From: Methanobacterium sp. PtaB.Bin024 | GTDB lineage: Archaea > Methanobacteriota > Methanobacteria > Methanobacteriales > Methanobacteriaceae | Direction: 5' to 3' | Assembly: GCA_002067065.1 (NCBI GenBank) | Contig: MVPY01000099.1 | Span: 94,765-158,764, forward strand | Length of the DNA: 64,000 nucleotides | In this document: in pieces, positions 23,368 through 34,268 of the stretch | Position numbering within the stretch: position 1 is the stretch's first letter | Layout of the letters: the number at the start of each line of letters is the position of its first letter | Made by a program: the position numbers and the translations under genes | The notes under the pieces: generated by a model | What the model was told of the DNA's origin: nothing | Seen by the model: the letters and a program-made list of their open reading frames with translations, nothing else | Databases searched by the model: none

Positions 23368-24051
23368 ATGAAAGCAGCAGTACTTTTTTCAGGTGGTAAA
23401 GACAGCACAATGGCTGCATATAAAGCTATAGACGAAGGATGGCAATTAAAATATCTCCTTTCTGTTTCTTCCACAAACCCCCACTCTTACATGTTCCATG
23501 TTCCTAACATCCACCTTACACCCCTACTTTCCCAGGCAATGGAAGTACCCCTCTTGCAGGCTGAAACCCCTGGAGAAAAAGAGGAAGAATTAAAAGACCT
23601 CAAAGATGCTCTTATTAAACTTAAAGAAAAAGGTGTTGATGCAATATTCACAGGAGCCATTGATTCTCAGTATCAAAAATCACGCATTGACCAGCTCTGC
23701 CAGGAGGTTGGCTTAGAATCTCATGCGCCTTTATGGCATCGGGACCCGGAAGAATATATGAAAGAGATCATCGAACTGGGATTTGAAGTGATTATTACCA
23801 GTGTGGCTGCAGAAGGCCTGGATGAATCATGGTTAGGAAGGAAAATAGATGAAGATCTGTTAAGAGAGTTAAAAAAACTTAACAAAAAATATGGGTTACA
23901 CATGGCATTTGAAGGTGGTGAAGCTGAAACATTAGTCCTTAATGGCCCTATCTTCAAAAAGAAACTTCATATCATGGAATCAAAGAAGGTTTGGAATAGA
24001 GATAGTGGATATCTGGTCATTGAAGATGCCATATTAAAGGATGTTGATTAA
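23368..24051 (+). CDS. dph6: Diphthine--ammonia ligase (Dph6, MJ0570 family)
   Basis: An ATP-pyrophosphatase of 227 aa with the PP-loop SGGKDSTMA at the N-terminus and the family blocks EGVDAIFTGAID-like (GVDAIFTGAID) and FEGGEAETLVL near the C-terminus. Archaeal members of the MJ0570 family correspond to yeast Dph6, which amidates diphthine on elongation factor 2. The start is ATG 23368 (MKAAVLFSGG), matching the usual start just before the PP-loop; ATG 23359 would add three residues. It is convergent with the RNA-binding gene downstream. Confidence 0.88.
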   Translation: MKAAVLFSGGKDSTMAAYKAIDEGWQLKYLLSVSSTNPHSYMFHVPNIHLTPLLSQAMEVPLLQAETPGEKEEELKDLKDALIKLKEKGVDAIFTGAIDSQYQKSRIDQLCQEVGLESHAPLWHRDPEEYMKEIIELGFEVIITSVAAEGLDESWLGRKIDEDLLRELKKLNKKYGLHMAFEGGEAETLVLNGPIFKKKLHIMESKKVWNRDSGYLVIEDAILKDVD

Positions 24052-24126
24052 AATTTTACCAGAATCAACAACACATTTAACAGTTGAAGTCATAACTATT
24101 CAGATAACTATCTATATAATTAGTTA

Positions 24127-24507
24127 TTAATGGTCGCATAACCAGCCAATAAATTCTTCAGGTTTTTTTGTTTTTATGGTTAGTTCAATTTCTCCCAGAG
24201 GAGATAAATCCTCTTCCACTAAATTAATTAAACCTGCAAAAGCTGCTTGCTTGCTAATTTTAAAATTAATCTCATTTAAATCAGGTTTTAATCCTTTAAT
24301 AAGGATTTTACGGGCAGTGTCTCTTATCTGTCTTTTTTCTAAGAATTCTTTTACTGGGCACAATGTTGAAGAGCTTCCAGTTACAGTAACCTGGTCTTCA
24401 GTTATTATTAAATCATCATAGTCAAAAACATTGGAAAGGGCTTCAATAACTTTGTCCAGATCTTCTGTAGGATGTACTGTGGTGTGTGCTTCCATTTTAC
24501 AATTCAT
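24127..24507 (-). CDS. RNA-binding protein, exosome-associated family (COG1325/PF01877)
   Basis: A protein of about 126 aa of the archaeal RNA-binding family once called DUF54, found near exosome or RNA-processing genes. The body runs from VEAHTTVHPTE-like (MEAHTTVHPTED) through LCPVKEFLEKRQIRDTARK to FIGWLCDH. It overlaps the end of the UPF0200 gene. Three in-frame starts exist: ATG 24528, 24507 and 24495; 24507 is chosen because GGAG lies 11 bases upstream. It is the last gene of a three-gene unit with the UPF0200 and pantothenate genes. Confidence 0.8.
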   Translation of the reverse strand: MNCKMEAHTTVHPTEDLDKVIEALSNVFDYDDLIITEDQVTVTGSSSTLCPVKEFLEKRQIRDTARKILIKGLKPDLNEINFKISKQAAFAGLINLVEEDLSPLGEIELTIKTKKPEEFIGWLCDH

Positions 24508-25060
24508 CTTTGATAATTCTCCGCACAATTTTTTTAAGTTTACCTAAACTACCCTCATTAACTACCATGTAGTCCGCATTGGCAATAACCTCTCCTATCC
24601 CAAACTTGAGTTCTCTCTGATCCCTTTTTCGGAACTCCTCAGACTCTGCAGAATCATCAGATCTCATCCTTTTTTTAAGCCTTAAAAAACGAGTTTCAGG
24701 TTTAGAATGGACAGCAATTACTTTAAAATTGGGGAAGTTATTTTTAAATATTTCAACCTCCCATGGGCTGCGAATACCTTCAATAAGAAATAATTGAGAT
24801 TTATTTAACTGTAATTCATCAGGGGTATGGGATGTTTCCTCTGAATTCTTTATAATATCTACGCATCGTTCCGCAACCACATATTTCCCATACTCCTTAC
24901 GTAGTTGAACTGCGACTTTCCCGGGGTCTTCATTCTGTCTATGGGCTTCATCTCTTATTACATCACCCATCCTCACCACTTTCATCCCCATGCTCTCTGC
25001 TGTCCTAGATATTATGCTCTTACCAGATCCAGGCATTCCTGTAACTCCAATTACTTTCAT
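24497..25060 (-). CDS. UPF0200 family P-loop kinase-like protein
   Basis: A 187-aa P-loop NTPase with Walker A GMPGSGKS (8-15) and a DxxR-type region (MGDVIRDEAHRQ). It belongs to the archaeal UPF0200 family, related to dephospho-CoA kinase and other nucleoside kinases; the substrate is not established. Its ATG overlaps the stop of the 4-phosphopantoate-beta-alanine ligase gene by 4 bp, so the two are co-translated. A role in CoA synthesis or nucleotide metabolism is inference from this coupling. Confidence 0.85.
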   Translation of the reverse strand: MKVIGVTGMPGSGKSIISRTAESMGMKVVRMGDVIRDEAHRQNEDPGKVAVQLRKEYGKYVVAERCVDIIKNSEETSHTPDELQLNKSQLFLIEGIRSPWEVEIFKNNFPNFKVIAVHSKPETRFLRLKKRMRSDDSAESEEFRKRDQRELKFGIGEVIANADYMVVNEGSLGKLKKIVRRIIKDEL

Positions 25061-25818
25061 GATGACACATCTTTATTAAAATGGTTGGATATTATTTCCA
25101 GTGATTTGGAAATATTTTTCTTGTTGTCAAATTCATTAACCATATCCATCAACTGATTTCTGGGATATTCTTTTAATTTTTCCAGTTCCTGAATCATCAA
25201 AGGTATGGCTCTTACCACATTATCAACAATAGTTATTGATGCAGTTTGAGCTGTTCGAGATAAAGGATTCAAATCAATGGTTATAACCTTTTTACCTGAT
25301 GCTACCAGTGCTTCTGCCCTGTCACCATCTTCCAATGGCACTAAAACCACATCTGCCCTGTGAACACCCTCCGGATGTGCACGGGATCTGGGACCTTCCA
25401 GACCAGCCATAGTAACATAATCATCCTCTTGTTTACCAAGAACCTCTTCTGCACCCGCATTTTTCAATAATTCTTCCATTTTTCTCACCCGCTGAGGGGT
25501 GCGATAGAATAAATTGATTTCAATGGTGGCAGGAATCAAACGTGATAGTTCAACAATTTTTTCAGCGACAAGAACACCGCTATTCCCATTAACAGATATT
25601 ACGGGATTTTCGGCCAGTAACATGGCAGAAACTCCTACTCTAATGGCTTTGATTGCAGGTGGATTCGTCTTTTCACCTAGAATATAGTCAAAAGCCTCAC
25701 CCCTACCATGGGCAATCAGGGCAGTATCCGCTAGAATTCCTTCCTGGTAAGCTTTGGCCATTTTTTCCCTTAAAATGAGAGAATTATATCTGGGATGATT
25801 TGGGGATATTTCATGCAT
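25057..25818 (-). CDS. 4-phosphopantoate--beta-alanine ligase
   Basis: The archaeal phosphopantothenate synthetase (formerly DUF137), which joins 4-phosphopantoate and beta-alanine with ATP in the archaeal CoA route. The 253 aa match the family in length and in blocks such as HPRYNSLILREKM near the N-terminus, VNGNSGVLVAEKIVEL and ITIDLNPLSRTAQTA. AAAGGATGTTAAA precedes ATG 25818. It is first in a unit with the UPF0200 and RNA-binding genes. Confidence 0.93.
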   Translation of the reverse strand: MHEISPNHPRYNSLILREKMAKAYQEGILADTALIAHGRGEAFDYILGEKTNPPAIKAIRVGVSAMLLAENPVISVNGNSGVLVAEKIVELSRLIPATIEINLFYRTPQRVRKMEELLKNAGAEEVLGKQEDDYVTMAGLEGPRSRAHPEGVHRADVVLVPLEDGDRAEALVASGKKVITIDLNPLSRTAQTASITIVDNVVRAIPLMIQELEKLKEYPRNQLMDMVNEFDNKKNISKSLEIISNHFNKDVSS

Positions 25819-25965
25819 TTTAACATCCTTTACTCATTTTTTTTTTTATTTGATTTAGATTTTATAAATAGTGGATTTATTATCTTAAAGAATGGTATCT
25901 TAAAAATATTTTTTAAAGATATATATCTAGAGCATCATCTATAAAAATTCAAAAAAACTAAATCA

Positions 25966-26856
25966 TTAGAGTTTACTCACAGTTTCCATTACGCGTATAG
26001 GTTTATTCCCTGCATTACTGAAAATCTTTTCTTCTGTCTTCAATTTCACTGTTTCACCAGTTAACGCTCCGTAACTGTTATCCACAATATAAATATCAGG
26101 TTTAACATTGGAACGGATGTCATATTCTACTTTTACATAAGCCATCTTCTCCCCAGCTTCAATAACAGTCCCATAAGTGAAATCACGATGGTAACGTATT
26201 CTAAATATAAGGTAAACAGCTACAACAGCTACAACAGCGAATATCAGAATGGTTAGTGATGGAAAGAAACTGAATGAAAATGCCATTAGCAAGTTGGTAT
26301 TGTTACCTACTATTACCAGGATAATACCCACAGCGATGTACATTAAAAAGAAATCTCGATAGGCAGGGAATTCTGGGCCGTACATTAATTTAACCCGGTT
26401 AAATAGGATATATAATGTATATGCTACTATTAAAATTCCTAAAATCCCATAAATTATAATTGACAAAAAATTAAACAGATAAATAACCGATAAGATTAAA
26501 AATGCTGCGGATAATAGTTGCAGACGAAAAATGGTATCCTCCTTTTCTTTGGATGTGAAAGGGGCTGAGATAAGAATGGTATCCGATTCCGATTCCTCTC
26601 CACTTTTCCTCTGGAAAGGTTCTTGTGATTGGGTTTTTTCTTTATTGGTGATTTGAGGGGGTTTCCCATCAACATCCACTTTATTTTTAACCTTGGAAAC
26701 ATTCTCTTTCAAGTTTTCAGTGTCAATTTTTTCTTTAACACGGTTTCGATCAATGTTTCGGAGTTTCTGGGGAATTTTAGGTATGGCCAGGATTATAGCT
26801 CCCAGAACTGAGAAAAATCCCAGTATATTATTTCCAATTTTACTGAATAATCCCAT
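25966..26856 (-). CDS. Membrane protein, DUF2101-like
   Basis: A 296-aa protein. An N-terminal hydrophobic stretch (about 8-25) is followed by a long charged, Lys-rich region (about 28-100) with coiled-coil character, then four or five membrane helices (about 110-145, 165-185, 190-215) and a C-terminal soluble domain of about 70 residues (TYGTVIEAGEKMAYVKVEYD and following) of beta type. The layout resembles archaeal DUF2101 proteins, of unknown role. ATG 26856 is preferred, with TGATGATT just upstream; ATG 26865 is also in frame. Confidence 0.65.
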   Translation of the reverse strand: MGLFSKIGNNILGFFSVLGAIILAIPKIPQKLRNIDRNRVKEKIDTENLKENVSKVKNKVDVDGKPPQITNKEKTQSQEPFQRKSGEESESDTILISAPFTSKEKEDTIFRLQLLSAAFLILSVIYLFNFLSIIIYGILGILIVAYTLYILFNRVKLMYGPEFPAYRDFFLMYIAVGIILVIVGNNTNLLMAFSFSFFPSLTILIFAVVAVVAVYLIFRIRYHRDFTYGTVIEAGEKMAYVKVEYDIRSNVKPDIYIVDNSYGALTGETVKLKTEEKIFSNAGNKPIRVMETVSKL

Positions 26857-26956
26857 AATCATCACACTTTTTCTAGTTTACCAACTAAATTTACTTGGAC
26901 ATAATAAAAATAAATAAGTAGGGTTTGTAATGGTTAGATTTTATTATCTATTATTG

Positions 26957-27379
26957 TTAATGTGTTAATACAATAGATTTGGAACCAACAGGCCAGTTCA
27001 CAGTTACATTGTGCCATCCTTTGGTGAAGGTAGCGTTACTGAAAGTAACATTATAATTTGTTGAGGCACTAACGACTTTGTACGTACTATTAGATAGGCT
27101 GACATTCATTCCAATATCTTGGGTATTATTTCCAATTAGATCCATGGTTGACGGAATATATACATTAACTGTCCTTCTCGCTTCAGGACCATTGGCATAA
27201 ACCAGGTTTACTGCATTGGCAATGCTTTGAATTGCATTGTTTGTATCGGATGTTTTTGAAATGTCCATGGTGGAACTTACAGAGTTAGTTACGAGTGGAA
27301 TAGTAATTCCTGCTAATATTATTAGTATTACTACAAAGATCAGTAAGTACTCCGCTGATGCTTGTCCTTTATTTTCCAT
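26957..27379 (-). CDS. Class III signal peptide pilin-like protein
   Basis: MENKG followed by QASAEYLLIFVVILIILAGITIPL is a textbook class III signal (Gly before the cut, Glu at +5, Tyr at +6). The mature protein of about 135 residues ends in a polar region with several NxS/T sites. The start is ATG 27379, preceded by GTGATTGAT; the upstream GTG 27388 overlaps this ribosome-site pattern. The prepilin peptidase gene lies 128 bp upstream in the same direction, so the two are probably functionally linked. Confidence 0.88.
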   Translation of the reverse strand: MENKGQASAEYLLIFVVILIILAGITIPLVTNSVSSTMDISKTSDTNNAIQSIANAVNLVYANGPEARRTVNVYIPSTMDLIGNNTQDIGMNVSLSNSTYKVVSASTNYNVTFSNATFTKGWHNVTVNWPVGSKSIVLTH

Positions 27380-27515
27380 ATCAATCACGGTTCTTATTAT
27401 CTTAATTTATGACAGAGCATTTATATAAACATTGGCACTGCATAACGTGTGGACGCAACTTTACATTGATTTTGACTCGCAATGGAAATATTCGCATTTG
27501 TATGCGTACTATGTG

Positions 27516-28673
27516 TTAAATGATCCATGATATAATTATTTGTAACATAAATGCAATATCTCCGATAAACAGCGAAATTAAGAGTCCGATGAAGATGGAT
27601 GGTGCAAAGGGAACTCCCTTTTTCACCCGGAATTTATCAGAAATCTTGCCCTCATCACGTAGCTTTTTAAGTAGTTCGATATCATCTGGAGTTAATCCTG
27701 CGGCTAAAGTTCCAACCAATCTCTTTCCGGGAGGTGCTGTAATAATGTTGAGATCCCTGGTTTTAAACGCCTCTTTTATTTTAGATATGAAACTCTTCTC
27801 ATCAACATAGACCTCATCATCGCGCTCGTAAACATTATGGGCTGGTATCATCCCTTCAGAGAGTTCTTCTAATGGGTATTCGTCCTGAAGTGCCTTTTTA
27901 CTCACCGAGGTTAAAAGTTGTCGAATGATTTTAACAACAGTTAGGGAGATAAACAACGTGATAATACTGATAATGGTAATATTGAAACTGTAGAAGAGGG
28001 AAGCAACCACCACCAATGACACCAAAACCGCCTTTACATAATTGGGTAGTTTAGATATCACCATGGTAAGTAAATAGATTAACAATAGGGATATTATCAC
28101 GATCTGCAAGCGTATCTGTTGACTTATAAAGATAGTTATGGTTACTGATGAAGTGATAACCAGGGCAAGAAGCAGGTTTTTTTTATATTCTTTCACTGGA
28201 GACAATAATTCATCCATCAAGTATGGTTTGGTCTTGGCTACCACATAAAAGACATATATCATGATAAATGGCAGAATTGATAATATACTGTTGATGATCA
28301 ATGTTAACGGGAAGGGGTAGGTTGCTTCAAGTGGGAATTGTACTCCTAATATCTTGTAGGATACCAGGGCAGGGTAGAATGGGAGAAGTGCTGCCAGGGC
28401 GGTGAAAAGTTTCACATCACCTCCAGCCCAGGCCCCCAACTTCCAGAAAATATATCCTAAAACGAATATAAATCCAGTGACCACCAAACATATTATAATA
28501 TACCAGATCTCACCAATCATCAATGCATAAATCCCGTTAAGTATTATGCCCACTCCAATGAGGGGGAACGTTAATTTATTGGGGATAATGCCACGTTTAA
28601 GATCCGAGTAACTGGCATAAAGACAGGCTGCTATCGCAATTATGGTGGTGATTAAAGGGATTTCGATAATCAT
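27516..28673 (-). CDS. A24 family prepilin peptidase (EppA/FlaK type)
   Basis: A membrane aspartic protease of 385 aa that would cut class III prepilins after Gly. The first catalytic Asp is in YASYSDLKRGIIPN (about 24), the second in the GGD of AWAGGDVKLF (about 87). Six or more helices cover residues 1-250; a soluble insertion (about 265-355) precedes a final helix pair with PFAPSIFIGLL, like the C-terminus of bacterial A24 peptidases. GAGGAAATAG precedes ATG 28673. The large insertion makes it longer than typical FlaK. It is next to a class III pilin and within 12 kb of the others, so it is the likely processing enzyme for all of them. Confidence 0.88.
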   Translation of the reverse strand: MIIEIPLITTIIAIAACLYASYSDLKRGIIPNKLTFPLIGVGIILNGIYALMIGEIWYIIICLVVTGFIFVLGYIFWKLGAWAGGDVKLFTALAALLPFYPALVSYKILGVQFPLEATYPFPLTLIINSILSILPFIMIYVFYVVAKTKPYLMDELLSPVKEYKKNLLLALVITSSVTITIFISQQIRLQIVIISLLLIYLLTMVISKLPNYVKAVLVSLVVVASLFYSFNITIISIITLFISLTVVKIIRQLLTSVSKKALQDEYPLEELSEGMIPAHNVYERDDEVYVDEKSFISKIKEAFKTRDLNIITAPPGKRLVGTLAAGLTPDDIELLKKLRDEGKISDKFRVKKGVPFAPSIFIGLLISLFIGDIAFMLQIIISWII

Positions 28674-28824
28674 CTATTTCCTCGTAATATTCCAATATTA
28701 TCCATTATTTATCGTACTATTTAATAATCATCTAATTTTCTTATAATAACATTATGATAATATTATTATTGGTGCAAATTTTTATAGAAATGTTTCTTAT
28801 TTAATAAAAGAACATCATATCCCT

Positions 28825-30438
28825 TTAATTTCCATTTTTTTGTTTATGATTAATGAGTGCTGCATTTAAAAATGACACAAAGATTGGATGAGCTTTGTTC
28901 GGGCGTGATTTGAATTCTGGGTGAAACTGACATCCTAAAAACCAGGGATGGTCCTTTAACTCCACCATTTCCACCAGAAAGTCGTCAGGCGAAGTTCCGG
29001 AGATTATAAGTCCTTTTTCTATAAGAACATCCCTATAATCATTGTTTAATTCATAACGGTGGCGGTGGCGTTCACTTACTTCATCCTCACCATAAGCTTC
29101 CTTGGCCATAGTACCATCCTTAAGTTTGCAGGGATAAGAACCCAATCTCATAGTTCCTCCCATATTTTTAACCTTTTTCTGTTCTTCCATAAGATCAATA
29201 ACGGGATAAGGTGCTTCTTTGTCAAATTCAGTGCTGTGAGCTCCTTTGAAACCATTTAAACGCGCAAATTCAACTACCATGCACTGCATTCCTAAGCAAA
29301 TTCCAAAAAGAGGAACTCCATTTTCGAGTGAATAACGCACTGCATCAAGTTTTCCCTGAATTCCTCTTTCACCAAAACCTCCAGGTATTAAAAGGGAGTC
29401 AAGATGACTTAACTTTTCTTCATCAATAGTTTCTTCCGCCTGGATCCATTCTATATCAACTTTTATTCCCAGATGGGCAGCGGCATGTTTTAAAGATTCC
29501 CTTATACTCATATAGGCATCTTCCAGTTCCACGTACTTACCAATGATTCCCACACTCACATGGTAATCATCCTGCTTCATGGATTCAACCACGTGTTCCC
29601 ATCCAGTAAGGTCTTGTTCTCCGGTTTTTAGCCTAATCCTGTTAATAATATATTCTCCAACGTTTTCCTGGTTTATAATCAGGGGAACTTCATAAATAGA
29701 AGCCACATCAGGTGTGTTAATTACTGCTTCCCGTTCCACGTCACAAAAATGAGCAATCTTATTTTTAAGGGGTTGATCAATAGATAGTTCCGAGCGGCAG
29801 ATAATCATATCTGGAATTATACCTGTACTACGGAGTTCTTTAGTGCTGTGCTGGGTGGGTTTGGTTTTGAACTCACCCGCTGCCCGCAAGTATGGCACGT
29901 AGGTTACATGGACGAACATCACATTATCATGACCTTCCTCATTTCGAAGTTGTCTTAAAGCTTCCAGGAAGGGCTGGCTTTCAATATCCCCCACTGTTCC
30001 GCCCACTTCCACTAAAACCACTTCGGCCTCACTTTCACCTGCAATCTTCCGAACCATATCCTTTATTTTATTGGTGATATGGGGAATGATTTGCACACAG
30101 GAACCAAGGTAATCACCCTTACGTTCATGGTTAATAACAGAAGAATAAACTTTTCCCGTGGTTATGTTTGATTTTCCAGAGAGATTCACATCTAAAAAGC
30201 GTTCGTAGTGCCCTAAATCCAGGTCAGTTTCCATACCATCCTCAGTAACGAACACCTCCCCATGCTGGTAAGGGTTCAAAGTACCAGAGTCCCAGTTAAG
30301 ATAAGGGTCAATCTTGATGGCAGTGACATCCACACCATATGACCTTAAAATTCTACCAATCGAAGCTGCTGTTATTCCTTTTCCAATTGAACTTACCACA
30401 CCACCAGTTACCACAATATATTTAGACAGATGAATCAT
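28825..30438 (-). CDS. pyrG: CTP synthase
   Basis: CTP synthase makes CTP from UTP with ATP and glutamine. The 537-aa protein has the synthetase domain (KYIVVTGGVVSSIGKGITAA at the start, then DPYLNWDSGTLNP) and a C-terminal class I glutamine amidotransferase with nucleophile Cys in FGICLGMQCM and the His-Glu pair in QFHPEFKS. The annotated ATG 30438 directly abuts its AGGAG site; the usual spacing would instead place the start at the in-frame CTG 30429 (protein beginning with Ser-Lys-Tyr-Ile). Monocistronic by spacing. Confidence 0.96.
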   Translation of the reverse strand: MIHLSKYIVVTGGVVSSIGKGITAASIGRILRSYGVDVTAIKIDPYLNWDSGTLNPYQHGEVFVTEDGMETDLDLGHYERFLDVNLSGKSNITTGKVYSSVINHERKGDYLGSCVQIIPHITNKIKDMVRKIAGESEAEVVLVEVGGTVGDIESQPFLEALRQLRNEEGHDNVMFVHVTYVPYLRAAGEFKTKPTQHSTKELRSTGIIPDMIICRSELSIDQPLKNKIAHFCDVEREAVINTPDVASIYEVPLIINQENVGEYIINRIRLKTGEQDLTGWEHVVESMKQDDYHVSVGIIGKYVELEDAYMSIRESLKHAAAHLGIKVDIEWIQAEETIDEEKLSHLDSLLIPGGFGERGIQGKLDAVRYSLENGVPLFGICLGMQCMVVEFARLNGFKGAHSTEFDKEAPYPVIDLMEEQKKVKNMGGTMRLGSYPCKLKDGTMAKEAYGEDEVSERHRHRYELNNDYRDVLIEKGLIISGTSPDDFLVEMVELKDHPWFLGCQFHPEFKSRPNKAHPIFVSFLNAALINHKQKNGN

Positions 30439-30665
30439 CTCCTAAAAAGATTTTAACATTATTATCAGCCCTAAGTGTGTTCCCATGAATTTGCGAATTT
30501 TTTCTGTTTCCAGGGGAAAACCTGCCTAATAGAACATGCCTAATAGGAACATCTATCTATTGGTGAATCTCATTAAAAAAAGTTACCTAAGGGTACTAAG
30601 AATTAGAAAATTCAATTCATAAGTAGACCATGGAATGGATATATTATAATGTGGTGTGTGAAGGA
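30439..30665. other. Intergenic between gatD-like and pyrG
   Basis: This 227-bp gap should hold the pyrG promoter at its left (minus-strand reading from high coordinates). It includes a 14-bp imperfect direct repeat around TGCCTAATAGAACA (about 30523-30551). No gene was found. Confidence 0.4.
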
Positions 30666-31388
30666 TTATGGTGAGTAAAGTTTCAGAACTTTATTATGGG
30701 CAGAGTATTCCCCCTCATCATGGAGAGAGGGTAACTCTTTCAAACCGTATTTCCTTTCTAAAGCTTTTAAGATAAGATGGTCCGCTAAATGAGGATTTTT
30801 AGGCAGTAAAGGTCCGTGGAGATATGTTCCGATACAATTTTGGTACACCATTCCCTCTTGGTTATCTTTGCCATTGTTACCATATCCAACCACAACCTCC
30901 CCCAATGGTTTATGATCATGATATGTGCGACCGCCGTGGTTTTCAAAGCCCACCAGAGTCTCAGGGGAAAGTCCTAAACTGTTCTTGATTATGATGTTGC
31001 CAATAAGCCGCCCTTCTTCACTACGTGTGTGGTAATCAAATATTCCAAGACCAGGAACATCATTCCCCTCAGCATCGATATATTTTTCTCCTAAAAGCTG
31101 ATAACCTCCACAAATAGCAAGAACAGGAGCGCCATCTTCAATCAGATCTCCCATTAATTTTCTATAATTTAATAGATGGGAATATACAATATTTTGACCT
31201 CGATCTGATCCTCCACCAATAAAGAAGAGGTCACCCTCATTCAATGGGGCTTCATGGTTCATGCTGAATCCCACTACCTCAACATGGATGCCCCTCCACT
31301 GGCATCTTTGACGGAGGCAGGTTACATTACCCAGATCTCCATATAAATTTAAAAGATCAGGATACATATGGTATATTTTCAGTTCCAT
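30666..31388 (-). CDS. Type 1 glutamine amidotransferase, GatD-like
   Basis: A 240-aa CobB/CobQ-type amidotransferase with nucleophile Cys in LAICGGYQLLG and the His in GTYLHGPLLPKN. In Gram-positive bacteria GatD works with MurT to amidate the D-Glu of lipid II. Here it follows a MurT-type ligase by 27 bp in the same operon, so the pair most likely amidates a Glu in the peptide of pseudomurein or in another wall precursor. The exact substrate in archaea is not known to me. The Glu residue of the classical triad is not obvious, as in GatD, where MurT supplies an Asp. Confidence 0.82.
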   Translation of the reverse strand: MELKIYHMYPDLLNLYGDLGNVTCLRQRCQWRGIHVEVVGFSMNHEAPLNEGDLFFIGGGSDRGQNIVYSHLLNYRKLMGDLIEDGAPVLAICGGYQLLGEKYIDAEGNDVPGLGIFDYHTRSEEGRLIGNIIIKNSLGLSPETLVGFENHGGRTYHDHKPLGEVVVGYGNNGKDNQEGMVYQNCIGTYLHGPLLPKNPHLADHLILKALERKYGLKELPSLHDEGEYSAHNKVLKLYSP

Positions 31389-31415
31389 GTTTTTATCTCA
31401 TTTTTTCTTATATCA

Positions 31416-32837
<1,422 letters not shown>

Positions 32838-32907
32838 CTTTATGGATTAAACTAATTCTAAGTAAATTTTTTACCCATGAGTTTTTTTTTAAACTGAGTA
32901 TTTTTAA

Positions 32908-34143
32908 CTAATTAATTTCCACGCTTTTTTTACGCTGGCCATAATCTATGAAAAACTTCAAAAACTTATAACCATCCATTAACTCTTTAGAACTATTTTT
33001 AAAACTTTCTTTCACTGAAAATTCATCATATGCCTCGGTCATGTCAGCTTCACATCCTGGAGAATACATTGCATAAGGAATGGGGTCTGAAGTGTGTGTT
33101 CTAATATCAATGGGTGTGGGATGATCAGGAAGTATGGCAATTGCGTAATCACCGAAGGAGGGGAGTTCTTCTAAGAGTTTTCCCAGTATACGGCGGTCTA
33201 TACGTTCAATGGCCAGTATCTTTTCTTTTACATCACCAGCGTGTCCTGCTTCATCAGGAGCTTCCACATGGATGAATACCAGATCATGATCTTGAAGGGC
33301 TTCCAAGGCAAAGTTGACCTTGCCACAGTAATCAGTGTCATAGTAACCAGTTGCACCTGGAACATGGACATTGGTAAGTCCTAGATAGGTACCGATTCCT
33401 TTAATGAGATCCACGCCGGTGATGGTTGCACCTTTAAGACCATAAGTATCAATAAATGAGGTCATCTGGGGTTTGGTGCCCTGACCCCACAGCCATATCA
33501 TATTTGCTAACTTTTTACCATCATCTAACCTTTTCTGATTCACAGGGTGATTTTCCAGGATTTCGGACGTTTTATACATTAATTCATTTAGTTCGATTGC
33601 TAAGGGATCCTTTTCGGGTTTTAGAAGATGTTCTGTTATTGGTTCTCCCACCACATCATGTGGTGGTGTTGATTCAAGGGATGCTGCATCCCTTTTGTTA
33701 TATACGAATAGATGCCGATAACTGGTTCCCAGATAAAATTTACCGTAACGGTAGAAATATTGGTTCAGGACTTCTATGAGTTGGGATGCCTCGGCAGTGC
33801 TGATATGCCCTGCATTAAAATCATCAAGCATACCCTCGTCTTCGGTGATGAAATTGCATCGGAACCCTACATCATTATCTGAGAGTTTTGCACCGATACT
33901 GGCAGCTTCTAATGGTCCACGGCCGGTATAATATTTCTTGGGATCATAACCCATAATAGATAGATTGGCAACATCTGAACCAGGTGCCATTCCTGGGGGC
34001 ACAGTTTGTAACATGCCACATGAACCATTTTTAGCTATAAAGTCCATATTCGGGGTTTTAGCTTTCTGGAGGGGTGTTTCACCATCCAGTTCTTTAAGGG
34101 GTAAATCAACCATCCCATCCCCAATAACCACTACATATTTCAT
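32908..34143 (-). CDS. ApgM-family alkaline-phosphatase-superfamily enzyme (phosphoglycerate mutase or homoserine kinase)
   Basis: A 411-aa member of the archaeal cofactor-independent phosphoglycerate mutase family (metalloenzyme of the alkaline phosphatase superfamily). Metal-binding blocks are visible: IGDGMVD at the N-terminus, [13 protein letters not shown] with the probable nucleophile Ser, [13 protein letters not shown] and LPDHPTP near the C-terminus. A subfamily of these proteins is proposed to be homoserine kinase because its genes lie beside homoserine dehydrogenase, as here (hom is 125 bp upstream). The choice between the two activities cannot be made from sequence reading alone. 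GGAGATATTTAAT precedes the ATG. Confidence 0.88.
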   Translation of the reverse strand: MKYVVVIGDGMVDLPLKELDGETPLQKAKTPNMDFIAKNGSCGMLQTVPPGMAPGSDVANLSIMGYDPKKYYTGRGPLEAASIGAKLSDNDVGFRCNFITEDEGMLDDFNAGHISTAEASQLIEVLNQYFYRYGKFYLGTSYRHLFVYNKRDAASLESTPPHDVVGEPITEHLLKPEKDPLAIELNELMYKTSEILENHPVNQKRLDDGKKLANMIWLWGQGTKPQMTSFIDTYGLKGATITGVDLIKGIGTYLGLTNVHVPGATGYYDTDYCGKVNFALEALQDHDLVFIHVEAPDEAGHAGDVKEKILAIERIDRRILGKLLEELPSFGDYAIAILPDHPTPIDIRTHTSDPIPYAMYSPGCEADMTEAYDEFSVKESFKNSSKELMDGYKFLKFFIDYGQRKKSVEIN

Positions 34144-34268
34144 TATTAAATATCTCCTAGACTATAGAATTATGAAAATAGTACTCTGGAAAACCAAAAA
34201 ACTATTGATATCGAATTTGTCCATGAACATGGTTATTATATTTAGTCTATTTAGTCTATTTTTTTAGT

